Of a stretch of DNA of 64,000 nucleotides, positions 7,226 to 16,300 are shown piece by piece. Numbering within the stretch: position 1 is the stretch's first letter; each line of letters begins with the position of its first letter. Source of the stretch: Bacillus sp. V3B (GTDB lineage Bacteria > Bacillota > Bacilli > Bacillales > Cytobacillaceae); contig NZ_JAETXM010000016.1 of assembly GCF_024494465.1 (NCBI RefSeq), forward strand, positions 1-64,000, written 5' to 3'. The notes under the pieces were generated by a model. It did no database searches and was not told the origin of the DNA. It saw only the letters and a program-made list of their open reading frames with translations. A program made the translations under genes and the position numbers.

Positions 7226-9934
7226 TTATTTAGTGAAAGTTAGATGCTCTACTCTTTCTGGTATCAAGAAGGAGCTTTTGAGATTATAGACTTGAATTGC
7301 ATCCTTTTTATATTCATTCTTTTTTATAAATAGTTTTAAAAATTCAAAATTATGTGTGGAGAATATTAATTGTTTATTTATAGACCCTAATACATCGCAA
7401 ATTGAGAACTGATTAATATCATCCATATTTTGAATAGGATCATCTATTGCAATGAAATCCAACTCATGTATTTTTTGGGAATCATTCATTGCTAAGAAGA
7501 TAGAAATTGCTAATACATTTAATTGCCCTGAGCTTAGAACATTCTTGGGCGTTGTTATGTCCCCTTCATCATCATGTTCATCAAAGATTACTTTTACAAA
7601 CAATCTCTCATCTTCTCCCTCAAACCTTATTGAACTTCGTGTTGGAAGTGGATTTAAATATCTAAAATACTTTTGAATGGGAGAATAATATTGATTAAGA
7701 TAATCTTTAGCATTGTTCCCGAAATCTCCAAAAACACTTTTAATATAATTGGATAATAATGTTGTAGTCTTATTTAAATTAGTTATTTCTTCATTAAGTT
7801 TAGGGCGTTCAATCTTTAATAGGTTAATTTGTGCTTCAACATGATCATTATGTTCAATTATTTCTAAGTCCTTTTCTAAACTAGAAACTAACTTCAAAGT
7901 ATTATCCATAGTTTTTATATTACTCTCTATTTTTTCTATGATTTTCACAAAAGCTAAATTTAAATGCTCACTAGAAATTTTTTTAACATATTCTTGCACT
8001 TCACTTTCTAGATTCTGTATTATTTCCTCCTTACTTGTTTGTTGTTTAAGGTTTTTAATCCTCAATTCGATTCTTTTATCTGCTCTATTTAAACAATCCA
8101 GTCTGTTACTAATTTTATCTTCAGTCATGAATAGAATATTGCCTGTTTTTAGTTTATCCTCCTGTTTTAGCTTTTCTAATTCTAAAAGTAACCCAACTAC
8201 ATCGTTTAACTTTTCAATACCTTCATTATTTGATGAATTAATAGCCTTAACATCTTCTAAATCCCTTTCCATAAGGCTTGAATCAAAGAGTTTATTTACT
8301 TCAATTCTTTCTATTTCTTTTTTAGCCCTTTTGTAATTTCTAGTTAAGACGTCCAATTTATCATGAATCTTTTTGATCTTAATATCCAAAAATGCTATGT
8401 TTTCCCTCAGATTACTTTTAAGTGAAAGTAGTTTATCAGCATATGATGAAGATATATTAATCCTTTCTTTTAACAACTTAATATTCTTGTCGATCGATTT
8501 TAACAAGCCCTCTTCTTCAAATTTAGAGGAACACACAGGACAAATTTCATTTTGTTCATTACTCTCTACGAATTTATTTATTTCCTTAATATTATTTAGT
8601 AAATTTACAAAAACCCCATCTTCTGATTCAACTATTTTATTATCTATATTTGTTAAAACTTCATATCTTTTCTTTTGGAGCTTTTCTAGTTTTGTTAATT
8701 TTACACTCAACGTTTTATGGTCATTTGAATAGTTAGTTACAGTTTCTTTATCCTTTTTATAATTATTAAAATTGATTAATGTAAATTGATAATTAATATT
8801 TACCTGTTTCTTATCTTTAATGGCGGATTTTATAAGCTCTATATCTTCAGGATACGGTTGTAATTCTTTTAGTTTTTGATTTATTTCCTTAATTTTATTT
8901 GATCGCTGATTATAACTTGATATATCCTTTTTAATCATAGCTAGTTCTTGAAGTTTATTTTCTGACTTACTCTTTAAACTTTTATATGATTCTAACCTTT
9001 GGTTATTCTTCTCCTCGGTAGCTTTTAGCTCACCAATTTTAGATTTCACCTTTTCTATATCAGAAAACTCTTCATTTAATTTATTACACAACTTCAGTTG
9101 ATCTTCAGCTTTTAATTTTTTAGTGAATTCCTTGTCTCTAAGTTGTTCTAAGTGTTTTTTTATTTCTTTAACATTATCTTTTGTATTTATAGATAATGTA
9201 TTTAAATTAGTATCCATCTTGTAAATATCAACTTGTCTTTTTGTTTCTTGTTTACTTAAGATCGACTTATCCTTCTCTTCCAATTCTTCACTTAACTTTT
9301 TGCTTTTAGTTTCTAATGCTGAATGAATCTTCTTCATGTTATCTGAGAGTTTTAACAATGGCTTAAAACCCATTATATTTGCTATTGAACGAAAAGTTTC
9401 AACTGCATCTTCACTAGTAACAAATTCTGTTACTTGATCTTGAGAAAGAATATATGTCTGCTTCATTAATTTTCCAAACATATTTTTATTAGTTCCATTA
9501 TTTTGTTGGAATATTCCACTTAGGAATTCGTCTACTTTTTCCTTACTATTAATCGGTTTTCCATCTGAATTCTTTAATGTCTTATTATTAGAGTCAGTTA
9601 TTTTTACTGATGTGTTTTTAAAAATTTTATTTTTACAATTAAATTTTCTTACTAACTTTAAACTATTAAACTCTAATGTAATACAGCATTCTATATCATT
9701 TTCTCCGCTGGTTAATACATATCTATTTATTAAGTCTTTTTTAAATTTTTCACTTTCGCCTTCATCATTAAACCTACTTATTGTACCTGTAATACACCAT
9801 TCAATTGCATCAAAAAATGAACTCTTTCCGAATCCGTTATCCCCATAAAGAATAGTAATATCCTTTGATAAATCGAAGTGATGTTCTCCAACATAATTCC
9901 GGAAATTTTTTATAACTACTTTGTCAATCTTCAT
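7226..9934 (-). CDS. lmuB: SMC/Rad50-like ATPase of a Lamassu/ABC-3C defence operon (LmuB-like)
   Basis: 902-aa SMC-family ATPase. Walker A GDNGFGKSS covers residues 31-39. Two long coiled-coil arms (about 190-460 and 480-740) flank a Rad50-type zinc hook CPVC (Cys465, Cys468). The ABC signature LSSGQLN lies near residue 800, Walker B with IDDPIQNMDD near 825 and a switch His in FSTHNFEF. It starts 4 nt after the stop of the middle gene, so the genes are translationally coupled. In Lamassu systems LmuB with LmuC senses foreign DNA ends or structures and releases the LmuA effector; ABC-3C is the overlapping older class name. Composition is strongly AT-rich. Family assignment is by gene order and motifs. 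Confidence 0.8.
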   Translation of the reverse strand: MKIDKVVIKNFRNYVGEHHFDLSKDITILYGDNGFGKSSFFDAIEWCITGTISRFNDEGESEKFKKDLINRYVLTSGENDIECCITLEFNSLKLVRKFNCKNKIFKNTSVKITDSNNKTLKNSDGKPINSKEKVDEFLSGIFQQNNGTNKNMFGKLMKQTYILSQDQVTEFVTSEDAVETFRSIANIMGFKPLLKLSDNMKKIHSALETKSKKLSEELEEKDKSILSKQETKRQVDIYKMDTNLNTLSINTKDNVKEIKKHLEQLRDKEFTKKLKAEDQLKLCNKLNEEFSDIEKVKSKIGELKATEEKNNQRLESYKSLKSKSENKLQELAMIKKDISSYNQRSNKIKEINQKLKELQPYPEDIELIKSAIKDKKQVNINYQFTLINFNNYKKDKETVTNYSNDHKTLSVKLTKLEKLQKKRYEVLTNIDNKIVESEDGVFVNLLNNIKEINKFVESNEQNEICPVCSSKFEEEGLLKSIDKNIKLLKERINISSSYADKLLSLKSNLRENIAFLDIKIKKIHDKLDVLTRNYKRAKKEIERIEVNKLFDSSLMERDLEDVKAINSSNNEGIEKLNDVVGLLLELEKLKQEDKLKTGNILFMTEDKISNRLDCLNRADKRIELRIKNLKQQTSKEEIIQNLESEVQEYVKKISSEHLNLAFVKIIEKIESNIKTMDNTLKLVSSLEKDLEIIEHNDHVEAQINLLKIERPKLNEEITNLNKTTTLLSNYIKSVFGDFGNNAKDYLNQYYSPIQKYFRYLNPLPTRSSIRFEGEDERLFVKVIFDEHDDEGDITTPKNVLSSGQLNVLAISIFLAMNDSQKIHELDFIAIDDPIQNMDDINQFSICDVLGSINKQLIFSTHNFEFLKLFIKKNEYKKDAIQVYNLKSSFLIPERVEHLTFTK

Positions 9935-9938
9935 TATA

Positions 9939-10460
9939 TTATTTCTCCTCGTTTATAATTTCTTGGACTATATCGTTCACTTTCTGATTCGTAAAATTTG
10001 TTTCCAATCCATTATTCTTTCGTACTAGTTCTAATATATTAGATACCTCTTTATCTTCCTCAGCTGTAGTAAATTCAATTTTAAAATCAAAACCACTTTG
10101 TGGTTTATCAAAAAGTGGTATTCTGTCAAAGTCTTTAATGCTTTTGACTACATATTTTCTTAAACCCTTAGTTTCCTTTTCTAATAGATACGTAAAATCT
10201 TTGGATACAGAATCATTCACACATACTAAAAAATACGTATTCCATACATTATAATTTAAATAAAACAATCGTTCCCTTAACCTTATTGATTCCTCTCTTA
10301 TGAATTCCTCTTTAGGATTAGTATAATATTTCACTAATATATTAAACTTTAAATTGGAATATAAAACACAACCTATAGAGTCAATTTCTTCAATTTCCTC
10401 TTTATTCATTATGAATCCTAACTCTTCCAATTCATTATGTGTCCTATTAAAAATATTCAT
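9939..10460 (-). CDS. lmuC: Small middle component of the Lamassu/ABC-3C operon (LmuC-like)
   Basis: 173 aa, no catalytic motif or membrane segment. Lamassu LmuC and ABC-3C middle-component proteins are of this size and lie between effector and ATPase genes, exactly as here. The frame is open to 10484, but the ATG at 10460 overlaps the stop of the nuclease gene as ATGA and is preceded by GGAGA at 7 nt, so I choose it. The tight overlap on both sides indicates one transcript and fixed subunit ratios. The sequence alone would not identify it; the call depends on context. Confidence 0.65.
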   Translation of the reverse strand: MNIFNRTHNELEELGFIMNKEEIEEIDSIGCVLYSNLKFNILVKYYTNPKEEFIREESIRLRERLFYLNYNVWNTYFLVCVNDSVSKDFTYLLEKETKGLRKYVVKSIKDFDRIPLFDKPQSGFDFKIEFTTAEEDKEVSNILELVRKNNGLETNFTNQKVNDIVQEIINEEK

Positions 10461-12127
10461 CTTGTATCTCCAATCGTTCTCCAAATTGTCAATATCTCAT
10501 TCTTGAATTCTTTAAACTCATCTAATGACAAGAATTCATACCATTCATCCTCAAGTATGTTACCTGGAATTATAACTGTAGGTAATGAAACTTTATTTAT
10601 ATCAGAAGTATCGTCTAATCCATCTACTGCTCTAATTGGTATTTTTGTCATTAAAGCATGGTGTTCCGCTTCATTAAATTTTCTATCTCTATAATTTTGT
10701 AATACTATTTTAAGTTCTTTATCTAAAAGAAATAGATGTTCTTTTTCATCTGCACTTTCCATGATTAGATTTAACTTCTGTATAGAATCATTAAGATTTA
10801 GGGTTTTCCCAGAATTCAACAAGGTTATTATTTCTTTCTTTTCTCCTGACCTCTTCTTCGTTAAGAAATATTTTGTATCACCAAATTCTAAAGTTTCTCC
10901 ATGTATAATATTTAGTAGAATTATGAATGCAAATAATTCTCTCAAGGTATTCTCCCTTTTATTTTGACTCGTTTTATAATAAGTTTGAGTTCTGTTTGTA
11001 CCTTCTACATATCTATTGAATAAATCCCTGATATTCCCATTATTACTCAACCATTCTTGTAGATATTCTCTATATGTAAAAGCATGATCTTCTAAATGCC
11101 TATAAATCTTAGCATTTTCAATCTCCTCTAGATATGATCCAAATACCCTTTCAATGACTTTTTTATTACCATGTTCCTCATTCATATCCTCAATATTTTT
11201 GAGACAACGCTCCCTAATTTCATTTAAAATATCGTCTAACTCATCTTTAGTAACCTTTAAATAATTAACATCACCATCTACTTTACATTTAGAACAAATT
11301 ATACCTATTAATAAAAGAATATCCTTAACCTCTAAAGCAATATTTTTTGTTTTGAAATCCTTAAAGATTCTTTTGCTAAGCTCAATAATTAAGTCATTTA
11401 TAAAACGATTAATATCTACCATATAAGGTCCAGTTTTCAAATGAAATCTTGATAATAATTCCTCAACTGTTTCACCACATAAACTTTCATAACTTATTTT
11501 CTCTAATTTTGAATTATGGGTATTATTTTTAATTGCATTAACTAGGGAATCTTTTGAATTTATTACTTTATCGAAATTGTCATTATCGGTATAGTAATCA
11601 AAGTTATATTTATCTGTTTTGACAACATGATAACTCGTATATATTTGAAATTGTGTTTTAAACCCGTCTTCCTTTTTAAAACATTGGGCTTTTGATAGTA
11701 ATTTATCGACCCAGGAGTCCTTTAACCTTACGGTGTCCTCTGTTCCTTTAATTTTCTTTGAACTACCTAGATACATGTTTGAAACATCACTTGGATTTTG
11801 AGAACTATATTTACTAGTTTTCGCTTGAATAAATCTAATTATTTTCTCCTTTTCATTTCCAACTACTATATCATCATGTAGTTCAAAGGCTACAAAATCC
11901 CATTTACCATCTAATAACTCTATAAAATATTCGATTGTAACAAGAAATTGATAAAAAAAACCTGAAATAGCAGTGAGCCCTCCTACTTCATCTGGTTCTA
12001 TTGCCATTAAATAATTCATAATTTCAGTATCTTTCTTTGAAATTATATTCTCATTTAAGAACTCTATTTTTTCTTGATCATTTGGATATTCTGAAAAAAA
12101 ATAATTTAATAACTTTATAGTTTCCAA
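10457..12127 (-). CDS. lmuA: Cap4/DUF4297-like nuclease effector of the Lamassu/ABC-3C operon (LmuA-like)
   Basis: 556 aa. The N-terminal region carries the Cap4-type dsDNA endonuclease signature: GGLTAISGFFYQF (residues 49-61), then Glu82 and Asp85/Asp86 in FELHDDIVV, and the QAK triad part in FIQAKTSK (Gln101, Lys103). This is a PD-(D/E)xK fold. The central part is helical without recognised domains. The last 90 residues resemble the C-terminal association domain of ABC-3C effectors. Translation probably starts at TTG (12127), 6 nt after AGGTGA. It is first in a three-gene operon with the small component and the SMC ATPase, matching the Lamassu-Cap4 order. The expected role is abortive or selective DNA cleavage on phage or plasmid entry. 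Confidence 0.75.
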   Translation of the reverse strand: METIKLLNYFFSEYPNDQEKIEFLNENIISKKDTEIMNYLMAIEPDEVGGLTAISGFFYQFLVTIEYFIELLDGKWDFVAFELHDDIVVGNEKEKIIRFIQAKTSKYSSQNPSDVSNMYLGSSKKIKGTEDTVRLKDSWVDKLLSKAQCFKKEDGFKTQFQIYTSYHVVKTDKYNFDYYTDNDNFDKVINSKDSLVNAIKNNTHNSKLEKISYESLCGETVEELLSRFHLKTGPYMVDINRFINDLIIELSKRIFKDFKTKNIALEVKDILLLIGIICSKCKVDGDVNYLKVTKDELDDILNEIRERCLKNIEDMNEEHGNKKVIERVFGSYLEEIENAKIYRHLEDHAFTYREYLQEWLSNNGNIRDLFNRYVEGTNRTQTYYKTSQNKRENTLRELFAFIILLNIIHGETLEFGDTKYFLTKKRSGEKKEIITLLNSGKTLNLNDSIQKLNLIMESADEKEHLFLLDKELKIVLQNYRDRKFNEAEHHALMTKIPIRAVDGLDDTSDINKVSLPTVIIPGNILEDEWYEFLSLDEFKEFKNEILTIWRTIGDTR

Positions 12128-12249
12128 ACTAACTCACCTGTTTCCAATGTATTACTTACCTACTATTAAACCCCAAAAAACACCTAGATCATCTATCCTC
12201 AAATTTTACCATATTTCTCTAATAATTTAATTTTATAAAGATCTTATTT
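12128..12249. other. Upstream region of the defence operon
   Basis: AT-rich segment that must contain the lmuA promoter on the minus strand. I cannot pick a convincing -35/-10 pair. No gene. Confidence 0.3.
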
Positions 12250-13085
12250 CTATAAAGTGATAATAAGGTGATTAATTTTAAACCTCAAACACGCATAAAC
12301 CCCGATCCGACTATGTACGGGGTTAAAATAAGGTTGTCTGGTTTTTGATGTAAAATAATTCATCGAGCTTAATATATAAAAATAAGGCCGTTTAAATATA
12401 AAGTTTTCAACAATTGCACCTTTTAACAGAATGAACATTCTCCAACAATCTTTTCCTAATCTACAGTATCAGCTAAAAGCGTTTGATAGGTTGCAGCCTT
12501 TATCATTGTATACATGTAGCCATAGATAAACGTCTAAAGACTTGACTTAGAGCCTCTGTTAGTAGATTGTCTTATAAGGTTGAATCCGTTGTTTCATCAT
12601 GCAACCAGCCTATCATACCCACCTTTCCAAACATAAAAATTCCGCATATCAACACAGGATTTTTGTTCAAACTTTTTATAAGCAATCAGACTTTTATAAC
12701 TATCAAGCTTTACTTCAAAACCGCAACTAACTGCTTCGTTCAGAAAGTGAATAAGGTGCTAGAAAGGCTCTAACACCACGATTTAAAAAATTAAAGTATG
12801 ATTGAAAGTATGATGGTCGTTCCAAACGTGATTAACATTCCCCACGCCCTTTCATCAAATTTCCTTTTCCTAACCAAATATGTTCCTGTGAAATGACAAT
12901 AAAGTTATTTAATTTTAAAAGCTCAAACAAGTATAACCCCGTTCTAATTTAGGACGGGGTTAAAAATATAGTTGTTTAATTTTTGATTTAAGATACTTCA
13001 CTATCCTAAAAAATATAACAATAAAGTCGTTTGAAAATCTGAGTTTTATTGAACAATCGCGCCCTATAATGGAATAAGATTGAGC
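12250..13085. repeat. Two diverged copies of a ~190-bp intergenic repeat
   Basis: 12253-12445 and 12892-13085 share order and sequence. Each has TTAATTTTAAA, TCAAACA.G.ATAA, then a CCCCG...CGGGGTTAAAA hairpin, TTTTTGATGTAAAATA or TTTTTGATTTAAGATA, a stretch ending GG/GTCGTTT, and AACAAT.GC.CC....A..GAAT. The last motif recurs inverted at about 18593-18622, past the restriction gene, so copies flank the Type ISP gene. Between the copies (12446-12891) no intact gene is seen. Confidence 0.55.
12597..12758 (-). pseudogene. Possible decayed gene fragment
   Basis: A 53-codon open frame with protein-like composition, including FEVKLDSYKSLIAYKKFEQ and RNFYVWKGGYDRLVA, lacks any start codon with a ribosome binding site and is bounded by stops. 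I do not recognise a family. It may be the tail of a gene lost when the surrounding repeats recombined, or chance. Confidence 0.25.
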
Positions 13086-13117
13086 TTCTTATAGCTGGTT
13101 ACTTAAAGAAGAAAAGT

Positions 13118-13337
13118 GCGTTTCCGTTGTTTCAGAAACGCCCCATTTAGTTCAATAACTCTTAGGGAAAAATTGAAAGGAAAATTATCAATAATGCTAT
13201 TCAATGATTAGGTTGAACAATACAAAATCAAATGTAATAATCTCGATAAAACGATATAATAATAAAAAACAAATATTTTGCTATCAAAGAAGAAGCCTCT
13301 AGTGATAGAGTTCTTAAACTATAAGGAGCAATAATTT
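13118..13337. promoter_or_regulatory. Upstream region of the Type ISP gene with a small hairpin
   Basis: GCGTTTC...GAAACGC forms a 7-bp hairpin near 13118-13141. The rest is AT-rich and contains ATATAATAATA near 13253 as a possible -10 region. AAGGAG precedes the ATG at 13338. Confidence 0.3.
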
Positions 13338-16300
13338 ATGAATACTTCTACACATTCATTCGATCATCTCATTAAAATTATCAATGAATCTGCAGGTACT
13401 ATCCAACGTGATCGTGGTACTTATTTTGAACAGTTAGTACAGATTTATTTGCAAAATGAACCAATCTACAAGAATCTATATTCTGATGTTTGGCAACTAA
13501 AAGATGTACCAAAAGAATATGGTATACCTAAGAAAGATACTGGCGTGGACTTGGTTGCCAAAAACCGTAATACGGGTGAACTAACTGCAATCCAAGCCAA
13601 ATTTTATAAAGGAAAAGTCGGCAAGGCTGAAATCAATTCATTTATTGCAGAACTTGGTAAAAGCTATTATAGTGCGGGCATGATTGTTTCTACTACTGAT
13701 GAGTGGAATCAAAATGCACTTGATACAGTTAATTCGCAAACCAAGCAAGTCCAAAAAATTGGGTTATCTGACTTACGACACTCAAAAGTTGATTGGTCTT
13801 CTGTCGATTTTGAAAAGCCAAAAGAAATCATTGTAAAATCTTACAAGAAAACACGTGACTATCAAGACAAAGCAATTGAACTTGCGAAAGAATATTTTAA
13901 GTCTCATGACCGTGGAATGCTTGTTATGGCACCAGGAACAGGCAAGACCTTTACCTCACTGAAAATGGTAGAGCAGTTTGCCAAAGATAGTGATCAAAAA
14001 GTTTATAACGTCTTGTATCTTGTACCGAGTATTCAACTCTTAACACAAACGCTGTTTGGTTGGAATGCTGATAGTTCTGACGATTTCAATCTTAATTCAT
14101 TTGCTGTTACATCTGATAGAAAAGCAACTAAGAAAAAAGCGGATGACGATGATGCTGATATCTTAGCAACCGATATTGGCTTCCCAGCTACTACGAATGC
14201 GGTTGAAGTTGTCAAAAATTATCAATCTTTGAAATATGAAGGTGATAAAGTGACGTTGAACGTCATCTTCAGTACGTATCAATCAATAGATGTCATTCAT
14301 CAAGCGCAAGAACTTGGCTATCCTGAATTTGACTTTATTGTGTCAGATGAAGCACATAGAACAACAGGTTTTAAGGAACAAGGTCAAGAAGATAGTACTT
14401 TTACAAAAGTTCATAGCAACGAGATCGTTAAGGGTAAACTTAGACTCTACCAAACAGCAACACCAAAAATTTATTCAGATGATGCCAAATCCAAAGGCGT
14501 TGAAAAGTCTGTTGTTATTTCATCCATGGATGATGAATCTATTTTTGGTACAGAAATTTTCCGTCTAGGTTTTGGTGAAGCGGTTGAACGTGGCTATCTG
14601 ACTGATTACAAAGTAATGGTCTTGACTGTTGAAGAAGAAGCTATGACCAAAAATTTGCAACAAACCCTTGCTGATTCGGAGAACGGATTAAATATAGATG
14701 ATGTAGGACGTATTGTTGGAGTTTGGAATGGAATGATTAAACGTGAAGGCGCCACTGGTAAAGTTAGTGGTCAACCGATGAAACGTGCCATTTCATTTAT
14801 TGATACCATCGCGAACTCAAAGAAAATTGCTGAAAAGTTTAATTCCGTAGTGAATGAATATCTAGGTGATAGTGCTGAAGAAAGTTTCCAAATTGATGTT
14901 CGCCACGTTGATGGTACTTTGAATGCTTTACAAAAGAAAAAAGCACTTGATTGGCTTGCTGGTGAAATTGATAATAATGAAGCTCGTGTCTTGTCCAATG
15001 TAAAATTTCTGACTGAAGGAATTGATGTTCCAAACCTCGATGGAGTTATCTTCTTTGCACCAAAAAAATCACAAGTCGATATTGTTCAAGCTGTTGGGCG
15101 CATCATGCGTAAATTTGAAGGTAAGGAGTACGGCTACATCATCTTACCAATCGTTATTCCTGCTGGTGTAACGCCTGAAAATGTTCTTGATGACAATAAG
15201 ACTTATGCAGCTGTTTGGCAGGTATTAAATGCTTTGCGTGCTACTGATGAGCGTTTTAACGCTATTGTTAATCAGTTACAGCTTAATAAAAAGAAGCCAG
15301 ACAATATCAATATCATCAATCCAGGTAAAGGACGTCCAAGAAAACCGTATGTAGAGGGTAAAGATGGACAAGGTGTTGATGTAGAGCAACCAGTTCAAAC
15401 AGAGTTACAACTTTGGGACGAGATTCGAGATACCATTTTTGGTAAAATCGTCCAAAAAGTTGGAGATAGACGCTATCTTGAAGATTGGTCAAAAGACGTT
15501 AATGAAATTGCTCAACGTTATATCAGATGGATAAATGAACGGCTTAATGATAAAGACAATCCTATCAAAACTGAATTTACTAAGTTTGTTCATGGCCTGC
15601 AACATAATATCAACGAAAGTATCACACAAGATTCTGCTGTTGAAATGCTTGCCCAACATTTAATTACAAAACCAGTGTTTGAAGCTCTATTTGATGAATA
15701 TAGCTTTGTCAATAATAACCCCGTATCGCAAGCGATGGAAACCATTGTTACTGAGTTGCAAAAAGCTGGCTTTGAGAAAGAACAAGAAAAACTTGCACCA
15801 TTTTATGAGTCTGTTAAATTACGTGCGAGTGGTGTTGATAATGCAGAGGGTAAACAAAAAATCATTATCACGCTATACGATAAATTCTTCTCAACAGGTT
15901 TCAAATCAACTACTGATCGATTAGGAATTGTCTTTACGCCGATTGAAGTTGTCGATTTCATTGTGAAGTCCGTGGATGATGTGCTGAACAAACATTTTGG
16001 TAAGTCGTTAGCCAGTGAAGGTGTGCATATTCTTGATCCGTTTACAGGAACAGGTACTTTTATTGTTCGCACACTATCTTATCTCAAATCACAAATGGAT
16101 AATGACGAGATTACACTTGCCGATATCACGCGTAAATACACGCAAGAGCTGCATGCCAATGAAATTGTACTTTTGAGTTATTACATTGCTGCCATCAACA
16201 TTGAAGCAACATTCGATGAAATTAATGGGGATGAACAAGGTTATGTACCATTTGAAGGTATTGTTTTGACCGATACCTTTGAATCAACTGAAAAAGAAGA

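Noticed and set aside
7226-12127. SbcCD-type repair genes as an alternative for the SMC operon
   Set aside because: There is no SbcD/Mre11-type nuclease; the first gene is a Cap4-like nuclease and the gene order is that of Lamassu/ABC-3C.
12250-12438. 62-codon minus-strand open frame in the intergenic repeat
   Set aside because: It lies over the ~190-bp repeat, and the corresponding frame is not conserved in the second copy.
12567-12773. 68-codon plus-strand open frame
   Set aside because: No ribosome binding site; the opposite strand has the more protein-like frame, itself only a possible fragment.
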